The notes under the pieces were generated by a model that worked only from the letters and a program-made list of their open reading frames with translations, was not told the DNA's origin and did no database searches. Shown here piece after piece: positions 18,878 to 26,673 of a stretch of 64,000 nucleotides of DNA. The translations under genes and the position numbers were made by a program. The DNA comes from Zunongwangia profunda SM-A87 (GTDB taxonomy: Bacteria > Bacteroidota > Bacteroidia > Flavobacteriales > Flavobacteriaceae): positions 3,959,501 through 4,023,500 of the forward strand of contig NC_014041.1 of assembly GCF_000023465.1 (NCBI RefSeq). Reading direction: 5' to 3'. How positions within the stretch are numbered: position 1 is the stretch's first letter; the number at the start of each line of letters is the position of its first letter.

Positions 18878-19747
18878 ATGATGAAACATTATACAAAATA
18901 TATCATTCCGTTTTTTGCCTTCTTTCTGTTACTTGGTTGTACGGAAAAAGACAATACTGTAGACAAGGTATTTCAGGATACTGTTTACGGGGCAATATTA
19001 AGAACAACACAAACCATAAGTACTTCTTACAATGCTTTTGACCCCTCCTCTCTCTTTTCGATAATGTTGGAAGAACAAGATGAAGAAATGGGAAATTTAT
19101 TAGCATCTGTAGACATATATATCTCTTTTGAGGACAATCAGGAAGATGCTATGGATAAAAGTGTTAGCGAAGTTTTATTGGTAAACATTCCGGCATCAGA
19201 TTTTACTACCGGAGATAATGGTTTGCCTGTAATTCAATTTGAAAGATCTTTAGCTGAAGCTGCCAGTGCAGTTGGAATTTCTGATAGCGATTACAGCGGA
19301 GGCGATCGCTTTATCTATCGTATGGTTTTAAATTTAACCGATGGAAGATCATATACCAACACCGATTATGGGGGGACGGTATCCAATAGTTCATTCTTTA
19401 GGTCACCACTTATTTATTATGTTGGAGTAAACTGTACGCCGATTACTCCTATTCCCGGCACCTATAGTATAGATCTACAGGATAGTTACGGGGATGGCTG
19501 GAATGGCGCCTCTATAGTGGTTACCATCGATGGTGTTGCTGAATCCTATACCTTAGATTCTGGCTCATCCGGTTCTTTTTCTATAAGTGTTCCTGAAGAT
19601 ACAGAAGAATTATCTTTTGTATTTAACTCAGGAGATTGGGATGGTGAAGTTACGTTCCAAATTTACGCTCCCAATGGAGAAATAGCTTCTGAGCAGGGAC
19701 CAAGTCCAGGCGTAGGGGAAATACCGCTTAGTATATGTCCAGATTAA
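18878..19747 (+). CDS. surface lipoprotein with C-terminal DSYGDGWNG domain
   Basis: 289 aa, lipoprotein signal ending LLLGC. The N-terminal half (about 25-180) is unrecognised and beta-rich; the C-terminal half begins TPITPIPGTYSIDLQDSYGDGWNG, a motif shared by many extracellular Bacteroidota proteins, with Asp-rich turns suggesting calcium. It is the third gene of the operon, 10 bases after susD, the position where surface ligand-binding proteins usually lie. Two adjacent ATGs (18878 and 18881) are possible starts. Ligand unknown. Confidence 0.75.
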   Translation: MMKHYTKYIIPFFAFFLLLGCTEKDNTVDKVFQDTVYGAILRTTQTISTSYNAFDPSSLFSIMLEEQDEEMGNLLASVDIYISFEDNQEDAMDKSVSEVLLVNIPASDFTTGDNGLPVIQFERSLAEAASAVGISDSDYSGGDRFIYRMVLNLTDGRSYTNTDYGGTVSNSSFFRSPLIYYVGVNCTPITPIPGTYSIDLQDSYGDGWNGASIVVTIDGVAESYTLDSGSSGSFSISVPEDTEELSFVFNSGDWDGEVTFQIYAPNGEIASEQGPSPGVGEIPLSICPD

Positions 19748-19772
19748 TTTAATACCTATTTGTTTTAGCTTT

Positions 19773-19806
19773 AAGGCTGTCTGTAATAATTAAGGCAGCC
19801 TTTTCT
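19773..19806 (+). terminator. terminator of the susCD-lipoprotein operon
   Basis: Stem AAGGCTGTCT / AGGCAGCCTT with one wobble, 10-base loop and a T-rich tail. Confidence 0.75.
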
Positions 19807-19823
19807 TCTTAAAATATTTCATT

Positions 19824-20593
19824 ATGAAAAAAACAAATATAAGTTGTTTAGTATGTTTCCTACTTGCTATTACTTTATCAGTTACCGCACAGGTAACTAC
19901 GCCTAAACCAGACCACTTCAAGTCGATAACAGACGGCGGCACAGGAAGTCAACCTATTCTTAATACGATTATGCATGACCTTTTGGATGATAAAATAACC
20001 TATAAATCAAATCTTAAAACCATAGGATCGCCTTATTTAAAAGAAAAGTACCAAATCGCAACTTTATTTTATAAAGAAGAATTACAGGAGCATTTTTATA
20101 TTCGTCACAATATTTTAAATGACGAAATTGAATTAAAGAAAAGTATGCTACCTAACGAACAACCTAAAGCATTAATCAGAGATCCAGGTATAAAGCTAGT
20201 TCTTGAAGATGGTAAGGCAATTTGCTTCAAAAAGTATCGCTCAAAAAAGGCGACATTAAAAGGGGATTTATCTATACTCTAAATGACTCTGCCACTTATA
20301 CTATTTATAAAGCTATACATGCAAAATTTTCTAAGGGTCACACTGCACACACTGCAACAAGTTCGATGGTAAAAGAAGTTCCTCATCGATTTTCGCATTT
20401 CAGTAGTTATTATTTTACTTCTATTCCAAAAGGAACCTTATATCCTTTACCGTCAAATTATAAAAAATTTCTCCAGAATTTGAAGCCGGAAATTCAGAAA
20501 AAATTAAAAGCCTACATCAAAGAAAACGGACTGAATTTTAAAGATGAAAATGAGATTAAACTAATTTTCGATTATTTGAAAAGCATTTTATAA
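19824..20593 (+). pseudogene. secreted hypothetical protein gene interrupted by a frameshift
   Basis: Frame 1 (19824-20282) encodes a signal peptide and 152 residues ending after FKKYRSKKATLKG; frame 2 continues as LKKGDIKRGFIYTLNDSATY to 20593. Adding one A to the A6 run at 20243-20248 joins them as RSKKGDIKRGFIYTLND, giving one protein of about 256 aa. The two halves fit one secreted protein. Possible explanations are a pseudogene, a sequencing error in the homopolymer, or slippage during expression. Domain unknown. The 3' end of the gene has a decayed second copy at 22991-23125. Confidence 0.75.
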
Positions 20594-20644
20594 ATAAAAG
20601 TCATAAAATTGAACAATTTGATAAGGGCTAATGACTTAAACTTT

Positions 20645-20716
20645 ATGCTCACAAGAGTTTTCATGATAAATTCCAACCTACTCTTTATATAATTCTGTAT
20701 GCATTGGTAAAGAAAA
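20645..20716 (-). pseudogene. decayed 3' fragment of the DegT aminotransferase gene
   Basis: The stretch matches 23194-23262, the C-terminal coding part of the intact aminotransferase gene, including GATAAATTC, CTCTTTAT and GTATGCATTGGTAAAGAAA in the same order. It carries small indels and substitutions and is not translatable. It lies directly after the interrupted secreted-protein gene. Confidence 0.7.
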
Positions 20717-20751
20717 TAAAGAAAGTTTTTGGAAGTAATGTTAAGATTTAA

Positions 20752-20850
20752 GATTATGAACCGCCATTTCAAAACGACTTTTATGGAAGAAAATCAAATG
20801 GAATAGCGGTTGATCGTCCCGGTCATGTCTATTTCACAGGAATTATATAA
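20752..20850 (+). pseudogene. fragment resembling an SBBP beta-propeller repeat
   Basis: A short frame without a start codon reads SNGIAVDRPGHVYFTG before a stop at 20848. This matches the core of the SBBP repeat (GIAVDxxGNVYVTG). No further repeats are present on either side, so it looks like a gene remnant. The rest of 20851-20937 holds nothing I recognise. Confidence 0.4.
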
Positions 20851-20937
20851 TAATCTAAGATTCTCAGACTAAGAAGGGCAGTTTACCTATTCGAGATGAT
20901 GTAAAAGTACAAGACCATAAATTAAACACTCCTGAAG

Positions 20938-22272
20938 TTACACTTTTGGCAATTCCCATCCGTTGTGGTAACGGGCGCTTACCAGAGCATCAGCCTCTGA
21001 ATCTTTAAAAGAACCGCTGGTGGCATCCCAATAGATTTTTTTACCGGTTTTATAAGCGATATTACCCATATGTGCGGTAATCGCGGCTACACTCCCTGTT
21101 TCTACCCCGCATGCCAGTGCGCTTTTATCGTTGTTGCGTATAGCAGTTACAAAGTTTTTAGCGTGTTTATCAAGCGCATTACCTTCGGGTTTAGTGAGTT
21201 CTACCCGGTCTATTTTGTTTTTCCACTCACCTTCTACACGCTCGCCTTCGGGGAGGACTTCCCATCCACCACGGTTAACTATCAGTGTTCCGTTATTGCC
21301 GATAAAGGCAATGCCTTCGGTACGGCCATAGGGACCACCGTCAATCCCGGTAGCGTGTTCCCAGAGAAGGTTATAATTATCAAATTCATACACGGTTTGA
21401 AGGGTATCCGGTGTTTCGGAAGCATCATCAGGGTAGGCAAGCTTTCCGCCAGAAGCTAAAATAGATTTTGGCGCTTTAGCTCCCATCGCAAACAGTGCTA
21501 TGTCGAGTTCGTGCACCCCCCAATCGGTCATCAAGCCCCCTGCATAATCCCAAAACCAACGAAAATTGAAATGGAAGCGGTTTTCATTAAACGGACGTTT
21601 GGGAGCAGGACCTAGCCACATCGCATAATCTACTCCGGGAGGCGGAGTCGTATTGGGTTTTTCGGGAACAGGATTCATCCATCCCTGATAGGCCCAGCAT
21701 TTCACGAGTCTTATTTGTCCAAGTTTACCCGATTGTACGTACTTAATCGCCTCGTCATATTGCTGCCCGCTACGCTGCCACTGTCCTACCTGCACCAACT
21801 TCTCTGAAGCATTGGCAGCTTTAAGCATCACGTTACATTCTTCAATACTGTTAGCCAAAGGTTTCTCTACATAAACGTGTTTACCGGCCTGCAGGGCATC
21901 TACCATATTGAGGCAGTGCCAATGGTCTGGCGTACCGATGATCACCACATCAATATCTTTATTCTCAAGCATTTTTCTATAATCGGTATACAGTTTCGGA
22001 GCCTTTCCTGTCATTTTTTTAAGTTCACCTGCACGGCGGTCCAGCACCCGCTGGTCTACATCTGCCAGTGCAATGCAGGTAACGTTAGGCAATTTTAAAT
22101 GCGCCTGCATATTAGACCATCCCATCCCGTTACAGCCTATTAAACCAAAGTTAAGCCGGTCATTGGCTCCAAAAATAGAAACCGGGTTTGCCAAAAGAGA
22201 ACCTGACAGGCTAAGACCAGCAGTAGCTAAAGTAGTTTGCTGCAAAAATTTTCGTCTGGGAAGCTTACTCAT
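20938..22272 (-). CDS. Gfo/Idh/MocA family oxidoreductase with Tat-type signal
   Basis: About 444 aa. I use ATG 22272, giving MSKLPRRKFLQQTTLATAG, a twin-arginine export signal; an in-frame GTG lies 27 bases upstream. The Rossmann part reads LNFGLIGCNGMGWSN, CIALADVDQRV and VVIIGTPDHWHC, with the family EKP motif in YVEKPLANS. The C-terminal domain has GGLMTDWGVHELDIALFAMG. Such exported NAD(P)-dependent enzymes act on sugars or glycosides in the periplasm; no substrate is indicated. The gene is alone, bracketed by decayed duplicate fragments on both sides. Confidence 0.93.
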   Translation of the reverse strand: MSKLPRRKFLQQTTLATAGLSLSGSLLANPVSIFGANDRLNFGLIGCNGMGWSNMQAHLKLPNVTCIALADVDQRVLDRRAGELKKMTGKAPKLYTDYRKMLENKDIDVVIIGTPDHWHCLNMVDALQAGKHVYVEKPLANSIEECNVMLKAANASEKLVQVGQWQRSGQQYDEAIKYVQSGKLGQIRLVKCWAYQGWMNPVPEKPNTTPPPGVDYAMWLGPAPKRPFNENRFHFNFRWFWDYAGGLMTDWGVHELDIALFAMGAKAPKSILASGGKLAYPDDASETPDTLQTVYEFDNYNLLWEHATGIDGGPYGRTEGIAFIGNNGTLIVNRGGWEVLPEGERVEGEWKNKIDRVELTKPEGNALDKHAKNFVTAIRNNDKSALACGVETGSVAAITAHMGNIAYKTGKKIYWDATSGSFKDSEADALVSARYHNGWELPKV

Positions 22273-22866
22273 AACGTATGATTTAAAACTATTTTTCACA
22301 ATATAGTCAATTTTACTCTAACGTTTTTAAAGAATTAGTAATTCTCCCGGAAGTCTGTAATTAAACTCTGACGCGAAACCTAAAACAAATATTAATTGGG
22401 TACAATCAAGGAAACGGATTTTACTTTTTCTATTTATATAACTCAAAAAATAACCCTGAAATTAAGCAATTCTAACTGTAGTGGTTTAGCGCAATGCAAA
22501 CATTAAGAAACTATACAATAATTTTTACGTTTCATTTTATTCGCCTACGTAAACAGAATACGCTATAAGCGTATAAATGTTTTATACGCGACACTGTTTT
22601 GGTCACCCGTTTATTGCGAAAAATAACACAATAATCGAAACTACACTTTGGAGTAATTCGAAGTCTGGGGGTCTCTCCCTTTACAGAGGTTGGTTGGGTT
22701 TAAATCAGGCAAATTTATTTCATCAGATGACAAATTTTAAAAAACAAACATAAAAATAATTTAAATTCATTAATTATAATAAAAAATTAAACAATAAACT
22801 GTATTTAACTTAATTTAACTAATTATAATTAATTTTAAAAATAATTAGTATTTTAGCATTAGCTAA
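22273..22866. other. intergenic region with a palindrome, no gene seen
   Basis: AT-rich region upstream of the oxidoreductase gene. It contains a perfect 9-bp inverted repeat GCGTATAAA-TGT-TTTATACGC at 22569-22589, which could be an operator or hairpin. No coding frame or RNA gene is supported here. Confidence 0.5.
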
Positions 22867-22985
22867 ATCCTGTAATTGAAACAGGATGGGAATAAAAATT
22901 ATAAAATTAAATTACTGATCGGTAATTCGGTAATTTGTAATTTAGCCGAAAAGAGCTGCTCAAAACTGAACAGCTCTTGTTTTTA
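22867..22985 (+). ncRNA. candidate small RNA ending in a terminator
   Basis: Three hairpins follow each other in a gene-free stretch: ATCCTGT/ACAGGAT (22867-22887), AATTAC/GTAATT (22910-22927), and AAGAGCTG/CAGCTCTT (22951-22978) followed by GTTTTT. The last has terminator form on the plus strand, although no plus-strand gene lies upstream within 2 kb. I saw no clear promoter. It matches no RNA family I recognise. Confidence 0.3.
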
Positions 22986-22990
22986 GGCAA

Positions 22991-23125
22991 AAAATCTCCC
23001 GAAATTTGAAGCCTTAAATTCAAAAAAAAGCAAAAAGTTTACATCAAATAAAGTCGACTGAATCTTGAATAGGTGGATAAAACTCAACTAACTTTGATTA
23101 TTTGAACAGCTGTTTATAAATAAGC
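22991..23125 (+). pseudogene. decayed copy of the 3' end of the secreted-protein gene
   Basis: Aligns by eye with 20466-20600, the end of the interrupted gene upstream: AATTTGAAGCC, TTTACATCAAA, GACTGAAT, GATTATTTGAA and TTATAAATAA occur in the same order. It has indels and no open frame. It adjoins the intact aminotransferase gene, the mirror of the arrangement at 20.6 kb. Confidence 0.75.
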
Positions 23126-23179
23126 GGCATAAAATTAAAAAATCTCATGCCGCTGTCATCACTTTAATTCTAATATCCA

Positions 23180-24313
23180 TTAAGCATTCACAAATGCTAT
23201 CAACGTTTTTGTGATAAATTCAATCTGCTCTTTATCTAATTCGGTATGCATTGGTAAAGAAATCACTTCTTTTACCAATTGATTGGTAACTTCAAAATCA
23301 GCTTCGTTGTACCGCTCATCTGCATAGGCCTTTTGTTTATGAAGCGGAATTGGATAATACACTCCACATGGGATATTATTTTCCTGAAAATGCTTTACTA
23401 AAGCATCTCTTTTGCCATTTGTAATTTTTAATGTGTATTGATGAAATACATGAGTATCATCATTTCCTACACGAAGCGGCGTAATTATATGCTCCTGAGC
23501 TTTAAAAGCAACATCATAAAGATCTGCCGCTTTTCTTCTAGCATTATTATAGGAATCTAATTTTGGTAATTTGGCTCTTAATACCGCTGCCTGCAAACTG
23601 TCCAATCTTGAATTTACACCTACAACATCATGATGGTATCGCTCGTACATTCCATGGTTCACTACTCCGCGAATAGTATGTGCCAATTCATCATCATTGG
23701 TAAAAATCGCGCCGCCATCACCATAACATCCTAAATTTTTAGAGGGAAAGAAAGAAGTGGCTCCAATATGCCCAATAGTTCCGGTTTTATGGCTTACTCC
23801 CGTCTTATCATGATAATTTCCACCTATTGCCTGCGCATTATCTTCTATAACGAAAAGATTATTTGCCGTCGCAATATCCATTATCTCATCCATATTTGCC
23901 GTTTGCCCAAACAAATGTACAGGTACAATCGCTTTGGTTTTTGGTGTAATTGCGGCTTTAACTTTTTCAGGATCGATATTAAAAGTATCAGGTTCTACAT
24001 CTACAAGAACAGGAGTTAAACCTAAAAGGGCAATAACCTCTACAGTGGCGGCAAAGGTGAAATCTGCTGTAATGACTTCGTCACCGGGTTTTAGACCCAA
24101 GCCCATCATAGCTATTTGCAAAGCATCTGTACCGTTCCCGCAAGGGATCACATGTTTTACGCCAAGATATTCTTCCAGTTCTTTTTGAAAATTCTGAACT
24201 TCAGGTCCGTTTATAAAAGCTGTTGAGGTAATCACCTCCTCAAAAGAAGAACTAATCTGATCTTTTATTCCTTCATATTGACCTTTAAGGTCAACCATCT
24301 GTATCTTTCTCAT
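23180..24313 (-). CDS. DegT/DnrJ/EryC1/StrS family sugar aminotransferase
   Basis: 377 aa PLP enzyme that transaminates a nucleotide-linked keto-sugar for surface polysaccharide. Motifs are HVIPCGNGTDALQIAM, the Asp in VIEDNAQAIGG (D158), and the PLP Lys K192 in SFFPSKNLGCYGDGGAI, then VNSRLDSLQAAVLRAKL. The start ATG at 24313 gives MRKIQMVDLKGQY, the common N-terminus of WbpE-like members. It is divergent from waaA, which supports a role in lipopolysaccharide. Exact sugar unknown. Confidence 0.93.
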   Translation of the reverse strand: MRKIQMVDLKGQYEGIKDQISSSFEEVITSTAFINGPEVQNFQKELEEYLGVKHVIPCGNGTDALQIAMMGLGLKPGDEVITADFTFAATVEVIALLGLTPVLVDVEPDTFNIDPEKVKAAITPKTKAIVPVHLFGQTANMDEIMDIATANNLFVIEDNAQAIGGNYHDKTGVSHKTGTIGHIGATSFFPSKNLGCYGDGGAIFTNDDELAHTIRGVVNHGMYERYHHDVVGVNSRLDSLQAAVLRAKLPKLDSYNNARRKAADLYDVAFKAQEHIITPLRVGNDDTHVFHQYTLKITNGKRDALVKHFQENNIPCGVYYPIPLHKQKAYADERYNEADFEVTNQLVKEVISLPMHTELDKEQIEFITKTLIAFVNA

Positions 24314-24356
24314 TTGTTTTTTCTTGTGGAGTCAAAATTACGAAATATAGCAGCTA

Positions 24357-24390
24357 TTGCCATACATTTTTAATGAAACCCCTACTTTTG
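24357..24390 (+). promoter_or_regulatory. candidate promoter of waaA
   Basis: TACTTTTG at 24383-24390 is an exact TAnnTTTG -7 element, with TTG at 24357-24359 and a 23-base spacer, at the long end of the flavobacterial range. The waaA start is 19 bases downstream. Confidence 0.5.
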
Positions 24391-24408
24391 TAATCCAAAT
24401 TCTTTGTT

Positions 24409-25644
24409 TTGCGAGGTACTTATAATTTACTCACTTATGTAGCCAAAGCTGCACTTCCTTTACCAGCCATGTTTAATCCAAAACTTAAACTATTTGTGGA
24501 AGGCAGAAAAAAGGTTTTTAAGCAATTGGAGAAAATTGATTTTTCTGAAGATTGGGTTTGGTTCCATGCCGCTTCTTTAGGAGAATTCGAACAGGCAGTA
24601 CCTATAATGGAAGCCATAAAAGAAAATTATGCAACTTATAAAATTTTAGTAAGTTTTTATTCGCCCTCGGGTTACGAGAATAAGAAAAAACACCCATTGG
24701 CTGATGCCATAGTGTATTTACCGCTGGATACGCCAAAAAATGCAAAACGCTTTGTATCAATCATTAAACCAAAGCTAGCATTTTTTATCAAATACGATAT
24801 CTGGCCTAACTTTTTAAAAGAATTACAAATCCAGAACATTCGTACGTTTCTAATTTCAGGGGCATTTAGAAAAGATCAGATCTATTTTAAACCCTATGGT
24901 GGTCTATTTAGAGAAGCGCTTCGGGTTTTTGAACATATTTTTCTTCAGAATGAAACCTCGAAAGAGCTTTTAAAAACAATTAATATTACAAATACTACGG
25001 TAAGTGGTGACACCCGTTTTGACCGTGTTGCCAGGCAATTAGAATATGACAATCAGCTTGATTTTATTGCGCAATTTAAAGATCAAAAAACCTGTATTGT
25101 TGCTGGAAGCACGTGGCCTGAAGACGACGCGCTGTTATTAGAGTACATCAATACCGCTTCAGAAGATGTGAAATTTATCATCGCCCCCCATGAAATTAAG
25201 AATGAAAAAATTCAACGTTTAAAAGCTCAAATTGTAAAGAAAACCGTATTATTTTCAGAAAAAAAAGATTCTAAAATTAACCAATATCAGGTACTTATCA
25301 TTGATACTATCGGATTACTAACCAAGGTATATAGCTATGCGGATATCGCTTATGTTGGTGGCGCTGCCGGAAAAAGCGGACTTCATAACATCCTGGAACC
25401 GGCTACTTTCGGGCTACCGATAATTATTGGTAAAAACTTCGATAAGTTTCCTGAAGCCAAACAATTGGAAAAACTAGCTGGCTTATTTTCAGTAGCTTCT
25501 GCTGAAGAATTATTTAAAATCATGACCAAAATGGTCAAAGACGAGCAATTCCGCTCCAAAACCGGAATGATCAGTGGTCACTTTATTAATAGCAATACCG
25601 GTGCTACACAAAGTGTATTATCCTACTTAAAAAGAAATCATTAA
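24409..25644 (+). CDS. waaA: 3-deoxy-D-manno-octulosonic acid (Kdo) transferase
   Basis: Transfers Kdo from CMP-Kdo to lipid A at the inner membrane. 411 aa with the family features VWFHAASLGEFEQ near residue 50 (acceptor Glu), VSGDTRFDRV, and the donor site VGGAAGKSGLHNILEPATFGLPIIIG. Translation appears to start at TTG 24409 (RGTYNLLTYVAKAAL), because the N-terminal helix is needed and no ATG precedes Met21. It is divergent from the DegT gene by 95 bases. Confidence 0.93.
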   Translation: MRGTYNLLTYVAKAALPLPAMFNPKLKLFVEGRKKVFKQLEKIDFSEDWVWFHAASLGEFEQAVPIMEAIKENYATYKILVSFYSPSGYENKKKHPLADAIVYLPLDTPKNAKRFVSIIKPKLAFFIKYDIWPNFLKELQIQNIRTFLISGAFRKDQIYFKPYGGLFREALRVFEHIFLQNETSKELLKTINITNTTVSGDTRFDRVARQLEYDNQLDFIAQFKDQKTCIVAGSTWPEDDALLLEYINTASEDVKFIIAPHEIKNEKIQRLKAQIVKKTVLFSEKKDSKINQYQVLIIDTIGLLTKVYSYADIAYVGGAAGKSGLHNILEPATFGLPIIIGKNFDKFPEAKQLEKLAGLFSVASAEELFKIMTKMVKDEQFRSKTGMISGHFINSNTGATQSVLSYLKRNH

Positions 25645-25746
25645 TTTTTTAGCTGGATATTAAGAAATTCTATTAAAATTCATTTAAAAAATACCGTTAA
25701 AAGCTTATTCGTTGTAATTTCGACCTATTCAACAATACATAAAGAT

Positions 25747-25959
25747 ATGAAACGATTAATTTTATTAGGTGGATTTTTGGCAATAAGCGCAACTTCATTA
25801 CTTTCTTGTCGGGAAGAACCTAAAAAAACCGTTGTAAAAGAAGTTGAAGTAGAAAAAACCGAAAACGAGGGTATCCTAGAACGTACTGCTAAAAAAGTAG
25901 ACAAAAAAGTGAACGAACAGATCGATGAAGAGATCGACAAGATCGGCGACGACAATTAA
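25747..25959 (+). CDS. small acidic lipoprotein (CREE family, member 1)
   Basis: 70 aa. Signal MKRLILLGGFLAISATSLLSC followed by REEPKKTVVKE and a charged helical tail (TAKKVDKKVNEQIDEEIDK). It is the first of three small lipoproteins in a row that share CRE(E/T) after the lipobox. A near-consensus -7 element TAATTTCG lies at 25715-25722. Function unknown. Confidence 0.75.
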   Translation: MKRLILLGGFLAISATSLLSCREEPKKTVVKEVEVEKTENEGILERTAKKVDKKVNEQIDEEIDKIGDDN

Positions 25960-26026
25960 AGCATTTAACATAAAAACACCACACATTAAATTTTTAAAAC
26001 AGTTTTATTAAAATTTTACAACAACT

Positions 26027-26060
26027 TTTGGATAGACTGTTCAATTTCATTTTAATTTTG
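26027..26060 (+). promoter_or_regulatory. candidate promoter of the second small lipoprotein
   Basis: TTTG (26027-26030), 22-base spacer, then TAATTTTG (26053-26060), an exact TAnnTTTG match. The start codon is at 26085. Confidence 0.5.
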
Positions 26061-26084
26061 TTGTAAACCACTAAACCAAAAACT

Positions 26085-26405
26085 ATGAAACGTTATTTTT
26101 TAATATTAGCTTCTTTCTTAACGATTTCTTTTACGATGAATTCGTGTAGAGAAACTACTGAAGATAAAACTGATGATACCGAACTTAATGATGGTATGAT
26201 TGAAGATCAGGAAGACGAAATGGATGATTACAATGATGATGACAACGGTGTAATAAATGATGTAAAAGAAGCTGGGGAAGACGTTGGGGACGCTGTAGAA
26301 AATGCAGCAAACGAAACTGGTGATGCTGTGAATACTGCAGTAGACGAAACAGGAAATGCCATTGACGAAGCGACTGATGAAATCGATGGATCAGACGATA
26401 ATTAA
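26085..26405 (+). CDS. acidic lipoprotein with 11-residue repeats (CREE family, member 2)
   Basis: 106 aa. Lipobox signal ends TMNSC, then RETTEDK and a very acidic Asp-rich stretch. The last 40 residues are 11-residue units: EDVGDAVENAA, NETGDAVNTAV, DETGNAIDEAT. Such 11-mers form amphipathic helices as in LEA and apolipoprotein-like proteins. A role in desiccation or envelope stress is inference only. The next member begins 26 bases downstream. Confidence 0.75.
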   Translation: MKRYFLILASFLTISFTMNSCRETTEDKTDDTELNDGMIEDQEDEMDDYNDDDNGVINDVKEAGEDVGDAVENAANETGDAVNTAVDETGNAIDEATDEIDGSDDN

Positions 26406-26431
26406 AAATAAATAAACAAAAAATATAACTT

Positions 26432-26584
26432 ATGAAAAAAGGTCTAATTATTTTAGCAGCTTTTGTGGCCACTTTAGTTTTAACTTCCTGCCGAGAAGAA
26501 AAATCTGGTGTAGAAAAAGCCGCAGATAGTGTTGAGGATGCAGCTGACGATGTTGGTGATGCTGTAGAAGATGCTGTAGATTAA
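26432..26584 (+). CDS. very small acidic lipoprotein (CREE family, member 3)
   Basis: 50 aa, short but convincing: signal MKKGLIILAAFVATLVLTSC, then REEKSGVEKAADSVEDAADD and VGDAVEDAVD. It repeats the DAxDDVGDAVE pattern of the preceding protein and has the same CREE lipobox context. It shares the terminator at 26617 and is probably co-transcribed with member 2. Function unknown. Confidence 0.7.
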   Translation: MKKGLIILAAFVATLVLTSCREEKSGVEKAADSVEDAADDVGDAVEDAVD

Positions 26585-26616
26585 ATTAATAGTGTACAAT
26601 TAACATATTACTAGCC

Positions 26617-26656
26617 AAAAAATAAGCCCTTTCGTTTTGAAAGGGCTTATTTTTTG
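26617..26656. terminator. bidirectional terminator
   Basis: Perfect stem AATAAGCCCTTTC / GAAAGGGCTTATT with 5-base loop, A-run before and T-run after. It serves the small lipoproteins (plus) and the PUL operon (minus). Confidence 0.9.
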
Positions 26657-26673
26657 GTTTCTTTTCTTAATTT

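Noticed and set aside
26185..26472. Long minus-strand frame opposite the small lipoproteins
   Set aside because: It is His- and Leu-rich because it is the complement of Asp/Glu-rich repeats; the plus-strand lipoprotein signals are far better.
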